Origin: Pseudomonadaceae bacterium | GTDB lineage: Bacteria; Pseudomonadota; Gammaproteobacteria; Pseudomonadales; Azotimanducaceae | DNA: 64,000 nt | NCBI GenBank assembly: GCA_024743175.1 | Contig: JANSXA010000007.1 | Location: 62,001-126,000, forward strand | Reading direction: 5' to 3' | Part shown: positions 9,946 through 18,834 of the stretch, one piece after another | How positions within the stretch are numbered: the stretch's first letter is position 1 | How the letters are laid out: each line of letters opens with the position of its first letter | The notes under the pieces: model-generated | Database searches by the model: none | The model's input: only the letters and a program-made list of their open reading frames with translations | Told to the model about the DNA's origin: nothing | Program-made: the position numbers and the translations under genes

Positions 9946-10818
9946 ATGACCACTAATACAACAACCTACCGAGCCGATTTACTGGTTTTAATCGCTGCAC
10001 TTATCTGGGGTGTCGCTTTCTATTTCCAGAAAACCGCGATGTTACACATCGGCCCTTTCCTGTTTCTTGGCGCGCGCTGCCTGATAGCAGCCACAGCGCT
10101 TGCACCGTTCGCTTTTGCAGAACAACAACGCAACCGCCAGAAATGGCAGCAGATCGTACCGATCGCGATGACAGGGGGACTGTTGTTCTTCATCGCTGGT
10201 TCAATTCAGCAGACCGGTATACAAACTGCAACAGTTACAAACGCTGGCTTCCTGACCGCACTTTATGTCGTATTCACACCGCTCATCGCATGGATTTTTC
10301 TGGGTCAGAAACCGGGTGCTGTGCTTTTGTCAGCCGTTTGTCTCTCAATTTTTGGCACCTGGCTCCTGAGCGGAGCTGATCTCGCACGATTCAACAATGG
10401 TGACTGGCTCATCGCATTTTCAGCATGGATCTGGGCTGCACATATTGTCACCACCGCAAATGCCGCACGCCAGCAACAACCTTTAACCTTTTTATGCCTT
10501 CAATTCCTGGCAGCAGGACTACTTTCCACGTGCGCTGCGTTTTTTACTGAACCCATTGTGTTCGATGACGTGCTTAATGCTCTAGATTCAATTTTGTATG
10601 TTGGCTTGTTATCCAGCGCGCTTACCTTCGGAATAATGGGCTTAGCGCTGCGCCAGATAGCTGCCAGCAGAGCTACTATTATCCTTTCCTTCGAAGTTGT
10701 CTTCGCCGCCATTGCTGGTTTTGTTCTCCTTGATGAAAGAATGTCTGGTGTTGCCTGGCTCGGCGCAGGACTAATATTTACCAGCATTTTAACTTTACAG
10801 CTAAAACAAACACGCTAG
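9946..10818 (+). CDS. EamA-family (DMT) transporter
   Basis: Inner-membrane protein of 290 residues with about ten hydrophobic segments arranged as two EamA repeats, the usual size for drug/metabolite transporters. The N-terminal repeat shows the typical LIWGVAFYFQKTA segment and the second repeat has the conserved LLDERMSG turn. Divergent from the MarR/oxygenase pair and probably sharing its operator, so it may import or export a compound linked to that pathway. Substrate and direction are unknown. ATG at 9946 is the only good start, with a weak ribosome site. Confidence 0.85.
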   Translation: MTTNTTTYRADLLVLIAALIWGVAFYFQKTAMLHIGPFLFLGARCLIAATALAPFAFAEQQRNRQKWQQIVPIAMTGGLLFFIAGSIQQTGIQTATVTNAGFLTALYVVFTPLIAWIFLGQKPGAVLLSAVCLSIFGTWLLSGADLARFNNGDWLIAFSAWIWAAHIVTTANAARQQQPLTFLCLQFLAAGLLSTCAAFFTEPIVFDDVLNALDSILYVGLLSSALTFGIMGLALRQIAASRATIILSFEVVFAAIAGFVLLDERMSGVAWLGAGLIFTSILTLQLKQTR

Positions 10819-10939
10819 TTGTTTGCACTCAATTACTAAGGCGAGGCATACTTCGCGTAACCACATAGGTTGATTGTTCTGACCTTTGAACACCCAATCA
10901 GTAAGTGGCACTCTAAACTGCAAAAAAGAAGGGTTTTAC

Positions 10940-11275
10940 ATGGCTGGCAAGTTCGAAATCTACAAGGATAAGAAAGGTGAGTTTCGCTATCGTCTGAAAG
11001 CAGGAAATGGCGAGATCATTCTTACAGGCGAAGGATACAAAACTAAGGCTGGCGTTAAGAACGGTATTGCAAGCATTCAGAAAAATGCTGCAGTCGCTGA
11101 CCGTTTCGATACGCAAACGTCCAAAAACGGTAAGCACCGTTTTCTGTTGAAAGCTGGTAACAGCCAGATCATTGGACAATCACAACTCTACGAAACACCA
11201 GCCGCCTGCAAAAACGGCGCAAAAAGCGTTGCCAAGAACGCACCGACTGCGAAAATCGAAGACACAACAAGCTAA
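10940..11275 (+). CDS. YegP-like protein with two DUF1508 repeats
   Basis: 111 residues made of two copies of a short unit beginning KFEIYKDKKGEFRYRLKAGN and RFDTQTSKNGKHRFLLKAGN (about 50 residues apart). This is the YegP/DUF1508 family, small soluble proteins of unknown function. I chose the ATG at 10940 because AAGAAGGG lies 6 bases upstream; an in-frame TTG at 10886 would add 18 poorly conserved-looking residues. Stands alone and is followed by a strong terminator. Confidence 0.85.
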   Translation: MAGKFEIYKDKKGEFRYRLKAGNGEIILTGEGYKTKAGVKNGIASIQKNAAVADRFDTQTSKNGKHRFLLKAGNSQIIGQSQLYETPAACKNGAKSVAKNAPTAKIEDTTS

Positions 11276-11301
11276 CGCTTACAACTCTTCGGTTATTCGA
11301 T

Positions 11302-11326
11302 AAAGGGTGCCTCTGCACCCTTTTTT
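11302..11326 (+). terminator. Rho-independent terminator after the YegP-like gene
   Basis: 9-bp stem AAAGGGTGC / GCACCCTTT with a CTCT loop, running into TTTTTT. Confidence 0.9.
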
Positions 11327-11464
11327 GTGGGTATACCAATCGGCTGAGCGCATCAATCTAATCGCACCCGTCTCGGAACAAGGTCTTATCGCCTTTAAAC
11401 GGTCTGAACGGCATCCCAATAAGGTGCTACCGTAAGCTCAACTGAACTCTTCAAAGGAAATAAA

Positions 11465-11830
11465 ATGTCAGGCAACGTCATTCCCAGCTCCATGCAAAGA
11501 TCTTACGACAACTTCCATTTCGCCCCGGCCAGAAATCACAACGGAATACTCTACTTTTCGGGACAGATTGGATCAGGCGAAACAGCGGAAGCCGAATTTC
11601 GCAATGCATGGGAACTGGTAGGAACAATATTGCGTGAAGCTGGCTTGAGCTATGAGCACATCATAGAGTTCACAAGCTACCACGTTGGGCTGCAATCCCA
11701 CATTGGCGAATTCATGAAGGTGAAAGATGAGTTCATTAAAGAACCTTATCCCGCATGGACTGCGATCGGTATCACCGAACTCGCTGTTCCAGGCGCGCGA
11801 GTGGAGATACGGGTTGTTGCTGCGGAGTGA
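11465..11830 (+). CDS. RidA/YjgF/UK114-family protein
   Basis: 121 residues, standard RidA length. Family features: NGILYFSGQIG near the N-terminus, a central NAWELVGTILREAGL helix, and the C-terminal PGARVEIRVVA strand whose Arg binds the carboxylate of imine/enamine substrates in true RidA. Likely a cytosolic trimer that deaminates reactive imines or has a related binding role; subgroup not assignable. AAAGGAA lies 5 bases before the ATG. Its last 59 bases overlap the convergent hypothetical gene at 11772. Confidence 0.9.
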   Translation: MSGNVIPSSMQRSYDNFHFAPARNHNGILYFSGQIGSGETAEAEFRNAWELVGTILREAGLSYEHIIEFTSYHVGLQSHIGEFMKVKDEFIKEPYPAWTAIGITELAVPGARVEIRVVAAE

Positions 11831-12392
11831 TTGGGGTTTTCGGTCCTTGTTTCCAATCAGTCCATTTTAGCAGGGGCGTTACGTTTGCTCTTACTTGAAA
11901 CGCTGCATGTTGCTTGCGTAATCGCGAAAGTAGCGTCTCTGTTTCGGTAGAAATGGTTAACGGATGAAATGCCGATTTGTCGATCTTGCTGGCAACATTG
12001 GACTGGCTAGTTAAACCGGAGCGATGCGAATACTCCTTCCCGTCAAAAGTCCATTCATTCGCTATGGATGGACCCAGGATCTCTCCACGTAACGAAATTA
12101 GTGGAATGTGACCGCAAACAGACCCATGAATCAAAAACTGATGATCTTTGAATTGAGGAAAATCTTCGTAGGCGCCCCATAGTACGTATGCTTTTTGATC
12201 GCAGAATTTCTCCTCTAAATACAGAGTTAACTGATTCATAATGCTTAGAATAAAGGGGTAAGAGGAGTCGGCTAAATGAAATGGTCCAACACACTTTAGA
12301 CCGCCACTTGACGAAATGTGAGGGTCAAAATAGACGATCGCGCCCGATTTGTGCACGCATCTGAATGAACTTTCGCTGATACTCCAATCCAT
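11772..12392 (-). CDS. Hypothetical protein
   Basis: A 206-residue reading frame that I do not recognise. It has an ordinary mix of residues, no signal peptide and no membrane segment, a C-terminal basic and Pro/Gln-rich tail, and AAGAAGA 4 bases before its ATG. The only other candidate on this stretch is non-coding, which supports it. The 3' end runs 59 bases into ridA on the opposite strand, an unusual amount of overlap, so the true end or the gene itself is uncertain. It sits at the left edge of the A+T-richer block. Confidence 0.5.
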   Translation of the reverse strand: MDWSISESSFRCVHKSGAIVYFDPHISSSGGLKCVGPFHLADSSYPFILSIMNQLTLYLEEKFCDQKAYVLWGAYEDFPQFKDHQFLIHGSVCGHIPLISLRGEILGPSIANEWTFDGKEYSHRSGLTSQSNVASKIDKSAFHPLTISTETETLLSRLRKQHAAFQVRANVTPLLKWTDWKQGPKTPITPQQQPVSPLARLEQRVR

Positions 12393-12791
12393 CGGTCTTC
12401 TTAATGCCCAGCCACTCTTGAAAATTCAGACTATGAGGTTGGGGCCCTAACTGGTGTGAACCAGATCCCACTTTTCTCAATACACTTCAACATCCAGATA
12501 ATCACCTGTCGTTATTTGAGGAAAGTCAGAATCGTCTAATGATCTTGTGGTAAATAGGCTCAACACGCGTGAGAGAAATCCCACTACAATAGCTGAATCG
12601 ATAGCGCGCCTCGTTGCGACCACAACAATGTTGGCGCAAGTAGGTGGATCAGGCAGTATCGGAGATCAGGAAATCGCTAGATACTGAAATACTCTTCCAA
12701 TCACGACGAACTTCCTGTCTTTTGGGATACTTCCTGATATCAAACACCTAAAAAGTAACGGCCCCATGATAGATACGAAAGACGATAGACA
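12393..12791. other. Intergenic region upstream of the cyclase operon
   Basis: 399 bases without a convincing gene. It should carry the promoters of the hypothetical gene (minus) and of the cyclase operon (plus). The only structure noted is a small hairpin CTGGT-GTGA-ACCAG at 12451-12464. I could not pick a clear -35/-10 pair. Confidence 0.5.
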
Positions 12792-14189
12792 ATGAATACT
12801 ATAGAGCGGCTGCTGGCGTTCCTGTTTCCGTCGATATTGATTACCGAACCTACATGGCGGTCAGAATGGGATAAGCAGCAACAAGAGCAATTCCTCAGGT
12901 ACGCTATTTTCTTCTTCGCCGTGATTGCCGTCGGCTTTATCGCCAACTACTTCTTCTTTGATTTGCCGATGGGGCTGGAACCAAAGGAGTTTTGGCTTAA
13001 GTTTCGCCTGAGTATTTCCGCACTTGCTGGTGTCTGTTTCGTCTTTTACCTATCACCCCTTTCGAGGGGGCGCTACTATAAATTACCAGCCATCCTGGCT
13101 TGTTTCATAATTACCTACACACAAGCAAAAGTAGCCGTTTGGTTTCATCAAGACGCGTGGATATTTTTTTATATCTTTCTTATCACTGGCGTTCTTTTTT
13201 TAGGGCTCAACGTATTCGCGAGTGCCGTTTATGCGATAGCAGCGTCGTTAGCGGGTGCACCTGTTTTAAGTGAAGCTGGGATAACTAACGAATACATTGC
13301 TTCCTCTACACTCGTCGTTTTGGTAGTGACCATCATCGTTCGAAGGACCGGGCTTACGGAAGTAAGGAACTTTCTTCTCAACAAAGAAAACATCAACAAT
13401 CAAACAAAGCTTGCCAACATGAGCAACGAATACGCAGAGCGCGTGCGCTCTTTTATCCCCAAAGTAATTGCAGATCGTATGTCGGACCTAATAGAAAACA
13501 AGCGTTATTCAGTTGTTGAAGCATCTATCGAGGCTCTCAAGGCTCAAAAAAAGGGAGTGGCCTGCCTATTCACAGATATTCGTGGCTTCACCCAAGGCTC
13601 TAAATCTCTTGATGAGTTTGTAGTTGAAAGCGTTCTACCAGAAGTTACTGCATGTTCTGACGCAATCGAAGAGAAAAGAGGGATACCAAGAAAAGTTGGA
13701 GACCTAATATTTGCTTACTTCGACCATGATTCTCTTCATCTGAATATAATAAGAGCGATTTCTGCTGGAATCGAAGTGAGTCGTCTAAATGAGACCATGA
13801 ACATATCTTCAACCCAAATAGCCATTAGCCGATATATTTTAATATCATGCGGTGATGCGATGGTCGGGAACTTCGGAGGCCTTGATTCTTCAGTAGAAAT
13901 AACGGCTCTAGGCACTCCAGTTAATTTCTTAAGTCGTGTCGATGACATTACAAAACATCCGAAGTTGGCTTCAATTTTGAAATCAGGCGACCTTGTGTTG
14001 AGTAGCGACGTTATTGATCACGTAACACAATTAGGTGTCGAACTCCCGACTACCGCTGTTGACTTGTATGCAATGGATATCTCGATTAGGGACTTTCCTG
14101 AAACACGCTACCTGTATATTTTGACTCCAGATAATCAAACCTTCGACCTGATGAACACCCTTCTCGATGAAGCTTCAAGCACCCCATGA
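12792..14189 (+). CDS. Membrane-bound class III adenylate/guanylate cyclase
   Basis: 465 residues: about six hydrophobic segments in the first 200 residues, a linker, then a class III cyclase domain (about 250-430). Catalytic features: first metal Asp D262 in FTDIRGFT, the K301-V-G-D304 motif with the second metal Asp, and the transition-state pair N378/R382 in VNFLSRV. The base-selecting positions appear to be K301 and E369 (usually Asp in adenylate cyclases), so ATP is likely but GTP cannot be excluded. Likely makes a cyclic nucleotide at the inner membrane in response to a signal sensed by its membrane part. First gene of the operon; its stop overlaps the next start by four bases (ATGA). 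The ribosome site is weak. Confidence 0.85.
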   Translation: MNTIERLLAFLFPSILITEPTWRSEWDKQQQEQFLRYAIFFFAVIAVGFIANYFFFDLPMGLEPKEFWLKFRLSISALAGVCFVFYLSPLSRGRYYKLPAILACFIITYTQAKVAVWFHQDAWIFFYIFLITGVLFLGLNVFASAVYAIAASLAGAPVLSEAGITNEYIASSTLVVLVVTIIVRRTGLTEVRNFLLNKENINNQTKLANMSNEYAERVRSFIPKVIADRMSDLIENKRYSVVEASIEALKAQKKGVACLFTDIRGFTQGSKSLDEFVVESVLPEVTACSDAIEEKRGIPRKVGDLIFAYFDHDSLHLNIIRAISAGIEVSRLNETMNISSTQIAISRYILISCGDAMVGNFGGLDSSVEITALGTPVNFLSRVDDITKHPKLASILKSGDLVLSSDVIDHVTQLGVELPTTAVDLYAMDISIRDFPETRYLYILTPDNQTFDLMNTLLDEASSTP

Positions 14190-15676
14190 AAGACACATTC
14201 GATTCGAATAGAGGAAAGTACAACTTAGATTTTTCCAAGATCCACAGCATAATTAGACCTGCAGATGTAAGAGAAGCAGACCGCATTGAGGCTCGAATTC
14301 GCCTTCGGGAAAGCAAAGACTATATTGCGGCTCGAGTTTGGAAAATGAGTCCTCTTGGCGTTGAACTTGTTCAACCTGAAAATGGGGCGCTCCTTGCGAA
14401 AGGCGACCCTATTGATCTCGAACTTTTGATCGCCGGCCAACGCATTAAGTTCGATGGACTTATCGTTGATCTAGCTCAAGAAAACGACTCGATATCACTA
14501 GCTGGGGTTAGGTTCAACAAACCTCACATTGAGATAGGACACCGGTCTGAAAGAAGAAACGTTGAGCGATGGATGTGTTCACCTGACTACCACCCTACAG
14601 CGTCTTGTCCAACACCAGGGCACATAAGGGATCATATGTTCTTCAGGATCGCTGATATTTCTTCTGAAGGACTACAACTCACTTGCTCTCTTAGAAACAA
14701 ACTACCCGTACCAGGGCTGATTCTCAGTCTCACTTCGAACTTTGGCGTCGATGGCACATTTAACACCCCGGTCCAAATCGTAAGAGTCGGCTTCACGACC
14801 GAGGGCGGAAAAGATCGACTTAGTGTTGGGGTCAAGTTCCTGACTCTAACTGAAAGAATGAAATCTATCATGGGCCAGTACTTGGTCCAGTTTTCAAACG
14901 TTCAATCAATCGACGATCTAAGAACGCAGGGGTTTTGGCCTGCTTCAATAGCAAACGCTGTTAATTTCTCATTTCTGACAACCGAAGCCGAATACGCGGA
15001 AGTCTTAAAATTGAGGAAGCGTGCCCATGATGCGGATCAGAACCTAAATGAGGATGTTCGCGTAGAAGATATGGGAGACATGCATGACACATCATCTCGC
15101 ATCATCATTGGTAACCATCTGGGAAAGATGGTGTGTACTGCTCGTGTTCACTTCAACTCAGCTGATGAACCGCTTGAACATGAGGCTTTTGTTGCATGGC
15201 CGGAAGAACTTCCTCAACGTGGTGAAATTATCGAAATAGGAAGGCTAGCCCTTGATCCGAAATACAGACATGGCGATTTGCTTCAAGGGCTTTTCGAATA
15301 CATAGCCGCGACATGCGTTCACGATAGGTCTTACGTAGTTATGAGCTGCCTCGAGAAAATGGTCCAATTCTTCGAAAAGCTTGGCTTCCAGGATACAGGG
15401 TTGCGCTACGAGGGGAGTATTTTTAAGGATACAGCTTTCATTCTTATTGGAGATGCCAAATCAGCAATGGTTGGAAAAAATGTCAGTCCAATTTATTGGA
15501 ATCTAATTTGGAAAAGAGTTTCGTCGTACATGATGGAGTCACGCGTTATTGAAGCCCATGGGCTCGATAGGATACGCGTGACCGTCTATAGGATGTTCTC
15601 ACCGCTTGCTTCTGGTTTGGCCAGTTTTCGGCAATGGAGGCTAAAAAAAGGGCCTCCACACAATATTAGAAAATGA
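14186..15676 (+). CDS. PilZ-PilZ-acyltransferase fusion (FeeM/GNAT-like N-acyl amino acid synthase)
   Basis: 496 residues. Two PilZ-type domains come first: one degenerate (about 30-115, KMSPLG in place of D/NxSxxG) and one fuller (about 120-225) with RRNVER and ADISSEG, the c-di-GMP-binding motifs. A GNAT-fold region follows (about 255-425) with EIGRLALDPKYRHGDLLQGL and a helix-strand pair ending FFEKLGFQDTG, resembling FeeM-type N-acyl amino acid synthases and autoinducer synthases, which join an acyl-ACP/CoA chain to an amino acid. The C-terminal 65 residues are helical and basic. ATGA overlaps couple it to both the cyclase and the exporter. I infer a c-di-GMP-controlled acyl transfer enzyme making the product exported by the next gene; the substrates are unknown. 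Confidence 0.75.
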   Translation: MKDTFDSNRGKYNLDFSKIHSIIRPADVREADRIEARIRLRESKDYIAARVWKMSPLGVELVQPENGALLAKGDPIDLELLIAGQRIKFDGLIVDLAQENDSISLAGVRFNKPHIEIGHRSERRNVERWMCSPDYHPTASCPTPGHIRDHMFFRIADISSEGLQLTCSLRNKLPVPGLILSLTSNFGVDGTFNTPVQIVRVGFTTEGGKDRLSVGVKFLTLTERMKSIMGQYLVQFSNVQSIDDLRTQGFWPASIANAVNFSFLTTEAEYAEVLKLRKRAHDADQNLNEDVRVEDMGDMHDTSSRIIIGNHLGKMVCTARVHFNSADEPLEHEAFVAWPEELPQRGEIIEIGRLALDPKYRHGDLLQGLFEYIAATCVHDRSYVVMSCLEKMVQFFEKLGFQDTGLRYEGSIFKDTAFILIGDAKSAMVGKNVSPIYWNLIWKRVSSYMMESRVIEAHGLDRIRVTVYRMFSPLASGLASFRQWRLKKGPPHNIRK

Positions 15677-17958
15677 CCAGAAACAGTAAGTTACCGCTAC
15701 TTGCAGCAATATTTCTTTGCGTCATCAGCATATGCGGTTTACCAGGATTATCTGTTACTGCTGACAACCGAATCCTCATTAGCGACGACAACGAAAAGGC
15801 TCGCCAGCTCAGCGAGTTCGAGGATCGATTCGAGCATCAAAACATTATCGGTTTTGTTGCAACGTGTGAACAAGAAGACAAAGCATGCATTCATGCGTTA
15901 CCTGAATTGGTTACGGAAACCACAGCAAGAGCCAAATCCCTCCCTTATGCCGTCAGCACCAAATCGCTGAGCAACTTGCCGTACCTATTAGATGTCGATG
16001 ATGAAATAGTTCAATCAAACTATCTGGATTTTTACTGCGATCCCACGTGCCCATCTAAGGGCCGCAGTGCAATGAAACATAGCGATACCTTGGTGCCTTT
16101 CATTAGTGATGATGGAAGCACTATGGCCATTTACGCAAACCTTTCGTTTGAAGTAGACCAAGTTGAGGCAGTTCAAGAGATATTTAGTGCAACTCAAACT
16201 TTGATATCAGACATTAATCAAAAGTATCGAGCAGATATTAGATTCGTTGGGCGACTGCCGATGATGCATGCTTTCATCGAAACTACAAACAAAGAAATCA
16301 CAACTTATATGGGAGCAGCCATAATATTGATTTTCTTTCTAGTTTGGTTGTGCTTCAGCAGTATTAGGCTAACAATTATTGCCATAGGACTTGGGATCAC
16401 ATCAATCCTATCAACTCTAGGGCTGGCGGGGTGGGCTGGAGTGACACTAAGCACTGCTAGCGCAACCCTCCCGACAATAATTTTCACTTTAACAACCGCG
16501 ACTTCAATGCACTATTTCATGCATGTGCTCCGAACTATGACAGAGGACTCAAACCGAGATCTTAAAAAAGTCGCTTTCGGTGCTGTTAGCTTTCAACTAG
16601 TACCTACATTGATAACGGCTGGTAGCACTGCGGCTGCGATGCTAAGCATGATTTTGGTAGAATCACCCCCTTTTCAAACTATAGGAATTTGGACTGCAGT
16701 ATCTTTGTTTTACTGCTGCACAATCTTATTCCTTGTAGTTCCACATCTCGTTGCTCGCCTTCCAAAGCTATCCGGCTCTAATTGGCAAAAGCTCATTCAA
16801 CCAGCACTCAATCAGCATGCTCGCTACATCGGTAGTATGCGACAAATAGCTCTTATCGGAGCATTCGCATGCGTTCTTTCCATGGTCGCAATAACACAAC
16901 TCAATATCGATGACGACTTCGTCAGATTTTTTGGAGAAGAGACAACTTTCAGAAAAGATACCGAATTTGTCTCAGCGAATCTCATCGGTCCAACCAACAT
17001 TGAAATTGTGATCAACTCTGGCAACCAAGGCGGCGTAAACAAGCCAGATTTTCTCAAAAGTCTATCAACACTAACGACTTTCACCAGGAAACACTCTCAA
17101 ATCGACAGCACAACGAGCATAATTGATGTATACGAAAAAATCGTACCGTTACTTTCTGAAAGCGGGCGATGGCAGGACCTTGAAGAATATGCTCTCGCGC
17201 AGTCATATCTTATATATGAACTCTCACTTACTTCAGCACAAGCGCGCACGGACTACGTTGACTCAGACAAGCAGTTTGCTCGCATATCACTAATCGCAAA
17301 AGACCTATCTTCTAAGGAAATTGTTGAACTTGAGAAAGAGCTCTTCAAGAAGAGCTCTACTCTTTTCCCAAGTAAAAAAATAACGATTACAGGCGAGGCA
17401 ATACCGCTAGCGCACCTATCACGGGATAATATTCCCGGAGTAGCTACATCTTTAATCGCAACATGCGCGATACTATCCATACTTTTAGCGATGTACTTTC
17501 GGAGCATAAGAACCGGAGTCGCACTTTTTTGCACTACTATCGTCCCCATAGTATGCGGGTTTGGAATTTGGAGTCTTTTCGCGAATGAAATAGGAATCGC
17601 CGCAGTAGTTACTCTAGCAGTTTGTATGGGAGTAGTTATCGACGATTCAGTCCATCTGATTTACCGATTTCACGATGCAACAAAACGGTTAGGACTAGGA
17701 TCTCTCGAAGCTGCATCATACGCCGTCCACCGAGTCGGCGGGGCTGTCATAACCACGACCGTTATACTAGCACTGGGTTTCGGAGTACTCACATTTTCAG
17801 ATTTCCAGATAAACAGCACCTTTGGTCTATGTACCGTTTTAATCCTCGTAAGTGCCTTACTTATTGATTTGCTTATATTGCCAAGTTTGTTACCGTCTAA
17901 TACCGATGCATCAGCAGCCATAGCGAATGAACAGCGCTCAGGAAATCATTCTTCATAA
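15673..17958 (+). CDS. RND/MMPL-family exporter
   Basis: 761 residues with the RND layout: one N-terminal membrane helix, a periplasmic loop of about 180 residues, a helix cluster (about 210-370), a second periplasmic loop and a second cluster (about 590-745). The fourth helix of the second half carries VVIDDSVHLIYRF (near 653-667), the acidic pair that carries protons in MMPL/HpnN/Patched-like transporters. Shorter than AcrB and with no obvious adaptor gene beside it, as for lipid-exporting MMPL proteins. Coupled by ATGA to the acyltransferase, and its 3' end overlaps the methyltransferase, so it probably exports their lipid product. Confidence 0.85.
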   Translation: MTRNSKLPLLAAIFLCVISICGLPGLSVTADNRILISDDNEKARQLSEFEDRFEHQNIIGFVATCEQEDKACIHALPELVTETTARAKSLPYAVSTKSLSNLPYLLDVDDEIVQSNYLDFYCDPTCPSKGRSAMKHSDTLVPFISDDGSTMAIYANLSFEVDQVEAVQEIFSATQTLISDINQKYRADIRFVGRLPMMHAFIETTNKEITTYMGAAIILIFFLVWLCFSSIRLTIIAIGLGITSILSTLGLAGWAGVTLSTASATLPTIIFTLTTATSMHYFMHVLRTMTEDSNRDLKKVAFGAVSFQLVPTLITAGSTAAAMLSMILVESPPFQTIGIWTAVSLFYCCTILFLVVPHLVARLPKLSGSNWQKLIQPALNQHARYIGSMRQIALIGAFACVLSMVAITQLNIDDDFVRFFGEETTFRKDTEFVSANLIGPTNIEIVINSGNQGGVNKPDFLKSLSTLTTFTRKHSQIDSTTSIIDVYEKIVPLLSESGRWQDLEEYALAQSYLIYELSLTSAQARTDYVDSDKQFARISLIAKDLSSKEIVELEKELFKKSSTLFPSKKITITGEAIPLAHLSRDNIPGVATSLIATCAILSILLAMYFRSIRTGVALFCTTIVPIVCGFGIWSLFANEIGIAAVVTLAVCMGVVIDDSVHLIYRFHDATKRLGLGSLEAASYAVHRVGGAVITTTVILALGFGVLTFSDFQINSTFGLCTVLILVSALLIDLLILPSLLPSNTDASAAIANEQRSGNHSS

Positions 17959-18682
17959 CGAAATGCAGTACTCTGAGTACGCACCTCACTACGATAACCT
18001 TTGCGCTATAAACCCGGCCTATCAAGACCTGATCGCCCTCTTTTCCAATAGTCTGGAAAAATTGTGTTTACCAAGTTCGCCCGTCGTTTGCGACCTTGGA
18101 GCAGGAACAGGGAATTTCGTATGCCAGCTCCTGACTCAAATACCAATGGCGAAGGTGACGCACTTAGATCCAAGCCCAGAAATGAACACATTGGCTAGTG
18201 GCAAGTACGCAAAGAATGGATTCGAAGTAAACATTGTTGAGTCCAGCATGGAAGATTGGGAGTTCGAGGATGACTCCTTGGATTTAGTAGTCTGCGTCAA
18301 TGCGCTGAACAACGCTCCCCCGGTTATGCCAATGCTTAAGAAAATTTGCCGATGGTTAAAACCAGGCGGATCTATCTTTCTAGTGAATTTTGGACGGGAA
18401 ATTAAGATATTGGATTGGACTTGGTTTCTACTCAAAAACTCACTAAAAAACAGAGGCGCTGCTGAAACCGTTCGATCAATCTATCAGACACGAAAGGCAT
18501 TCAGTTCAAACAGAGCCGGTAGAGGCGATCAAAAAAGCGGTAGGCTCTGGACTCATACATCCGACGAGTTATCAGCGATCGTCGAAGCTGCTGGATTCGA
18601 AATTAGAGAATTTCAAACTTGCTACAGAGACTACGCCGACCTCGTGTTAGCCACCAAGCCTAATGAAAGAAGCCTCAATTAA
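17927..18682 (+). CDS. SAM-dependent methyltransferase (class I; possible PhcB analogue)
   Basis: 251 residues with a Rossmann methyltransferase core: motif I VCDLGAGTGNF (55-65), the acidic end of strand 2 HLDPSPEM (D81), and a motif IV region DLVVCVNALNNAP. The start at 17927 lies 32 bases inside the exporter gene; a second ATG at 17963 (five bases after the exporter stop) is also possible. Small-molecule methyltransferases beside PhcS/CqsS-like kinases include PhcB, which makes fatty acid methyl ester signals in Ralstonia. The role of methylating the acyl product is inferred from operon context only. Confidence 0.8.
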   Translation: MNSAQEIILHNEMQYSEYAPHYDNLCAINPAYQDLIALFSNSLEKLCLPSSPVVCDLGAGTGNFVCQLLTQIPMAKVTHLDPSPEMNTLASGKYAKNGFEVNIVESSMEDWEFEDDSLDLVVCVNALNNAPPVMPMLKKICRWLKPGGSIFLVNFGREIKILDWTWFLLKNSLKNRGAAETVRSIYQTRKAFSSNRAGRGDQKSGRLWTHTSDELSAIVEAAGFEIREFQTCYRDYADLVLATKPNERSLN

Positions 18683-18834
18683 GATACCTGGTTAGATCTT
18701 ACAAGAACTTAAGACTGAGCTTCTTAATACCAGAATCGATCTAACGCAATCTATAGCAATTCGAAGCGATCAATAAATATGATCCTGCATCGCGATTAGG
18801 GATTCGATCAATGACCAACGAAGTTGCCGAATAG
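18683..18834. other. Gap between methyltransferase and kinase genes
   Basis: 152 A+T-rich bases. It could hold a separate promoter for the kinase gene, so the kinase need not belong to the same transcript as the four genes upstream. No clear terminator. Confidence 0.4.
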
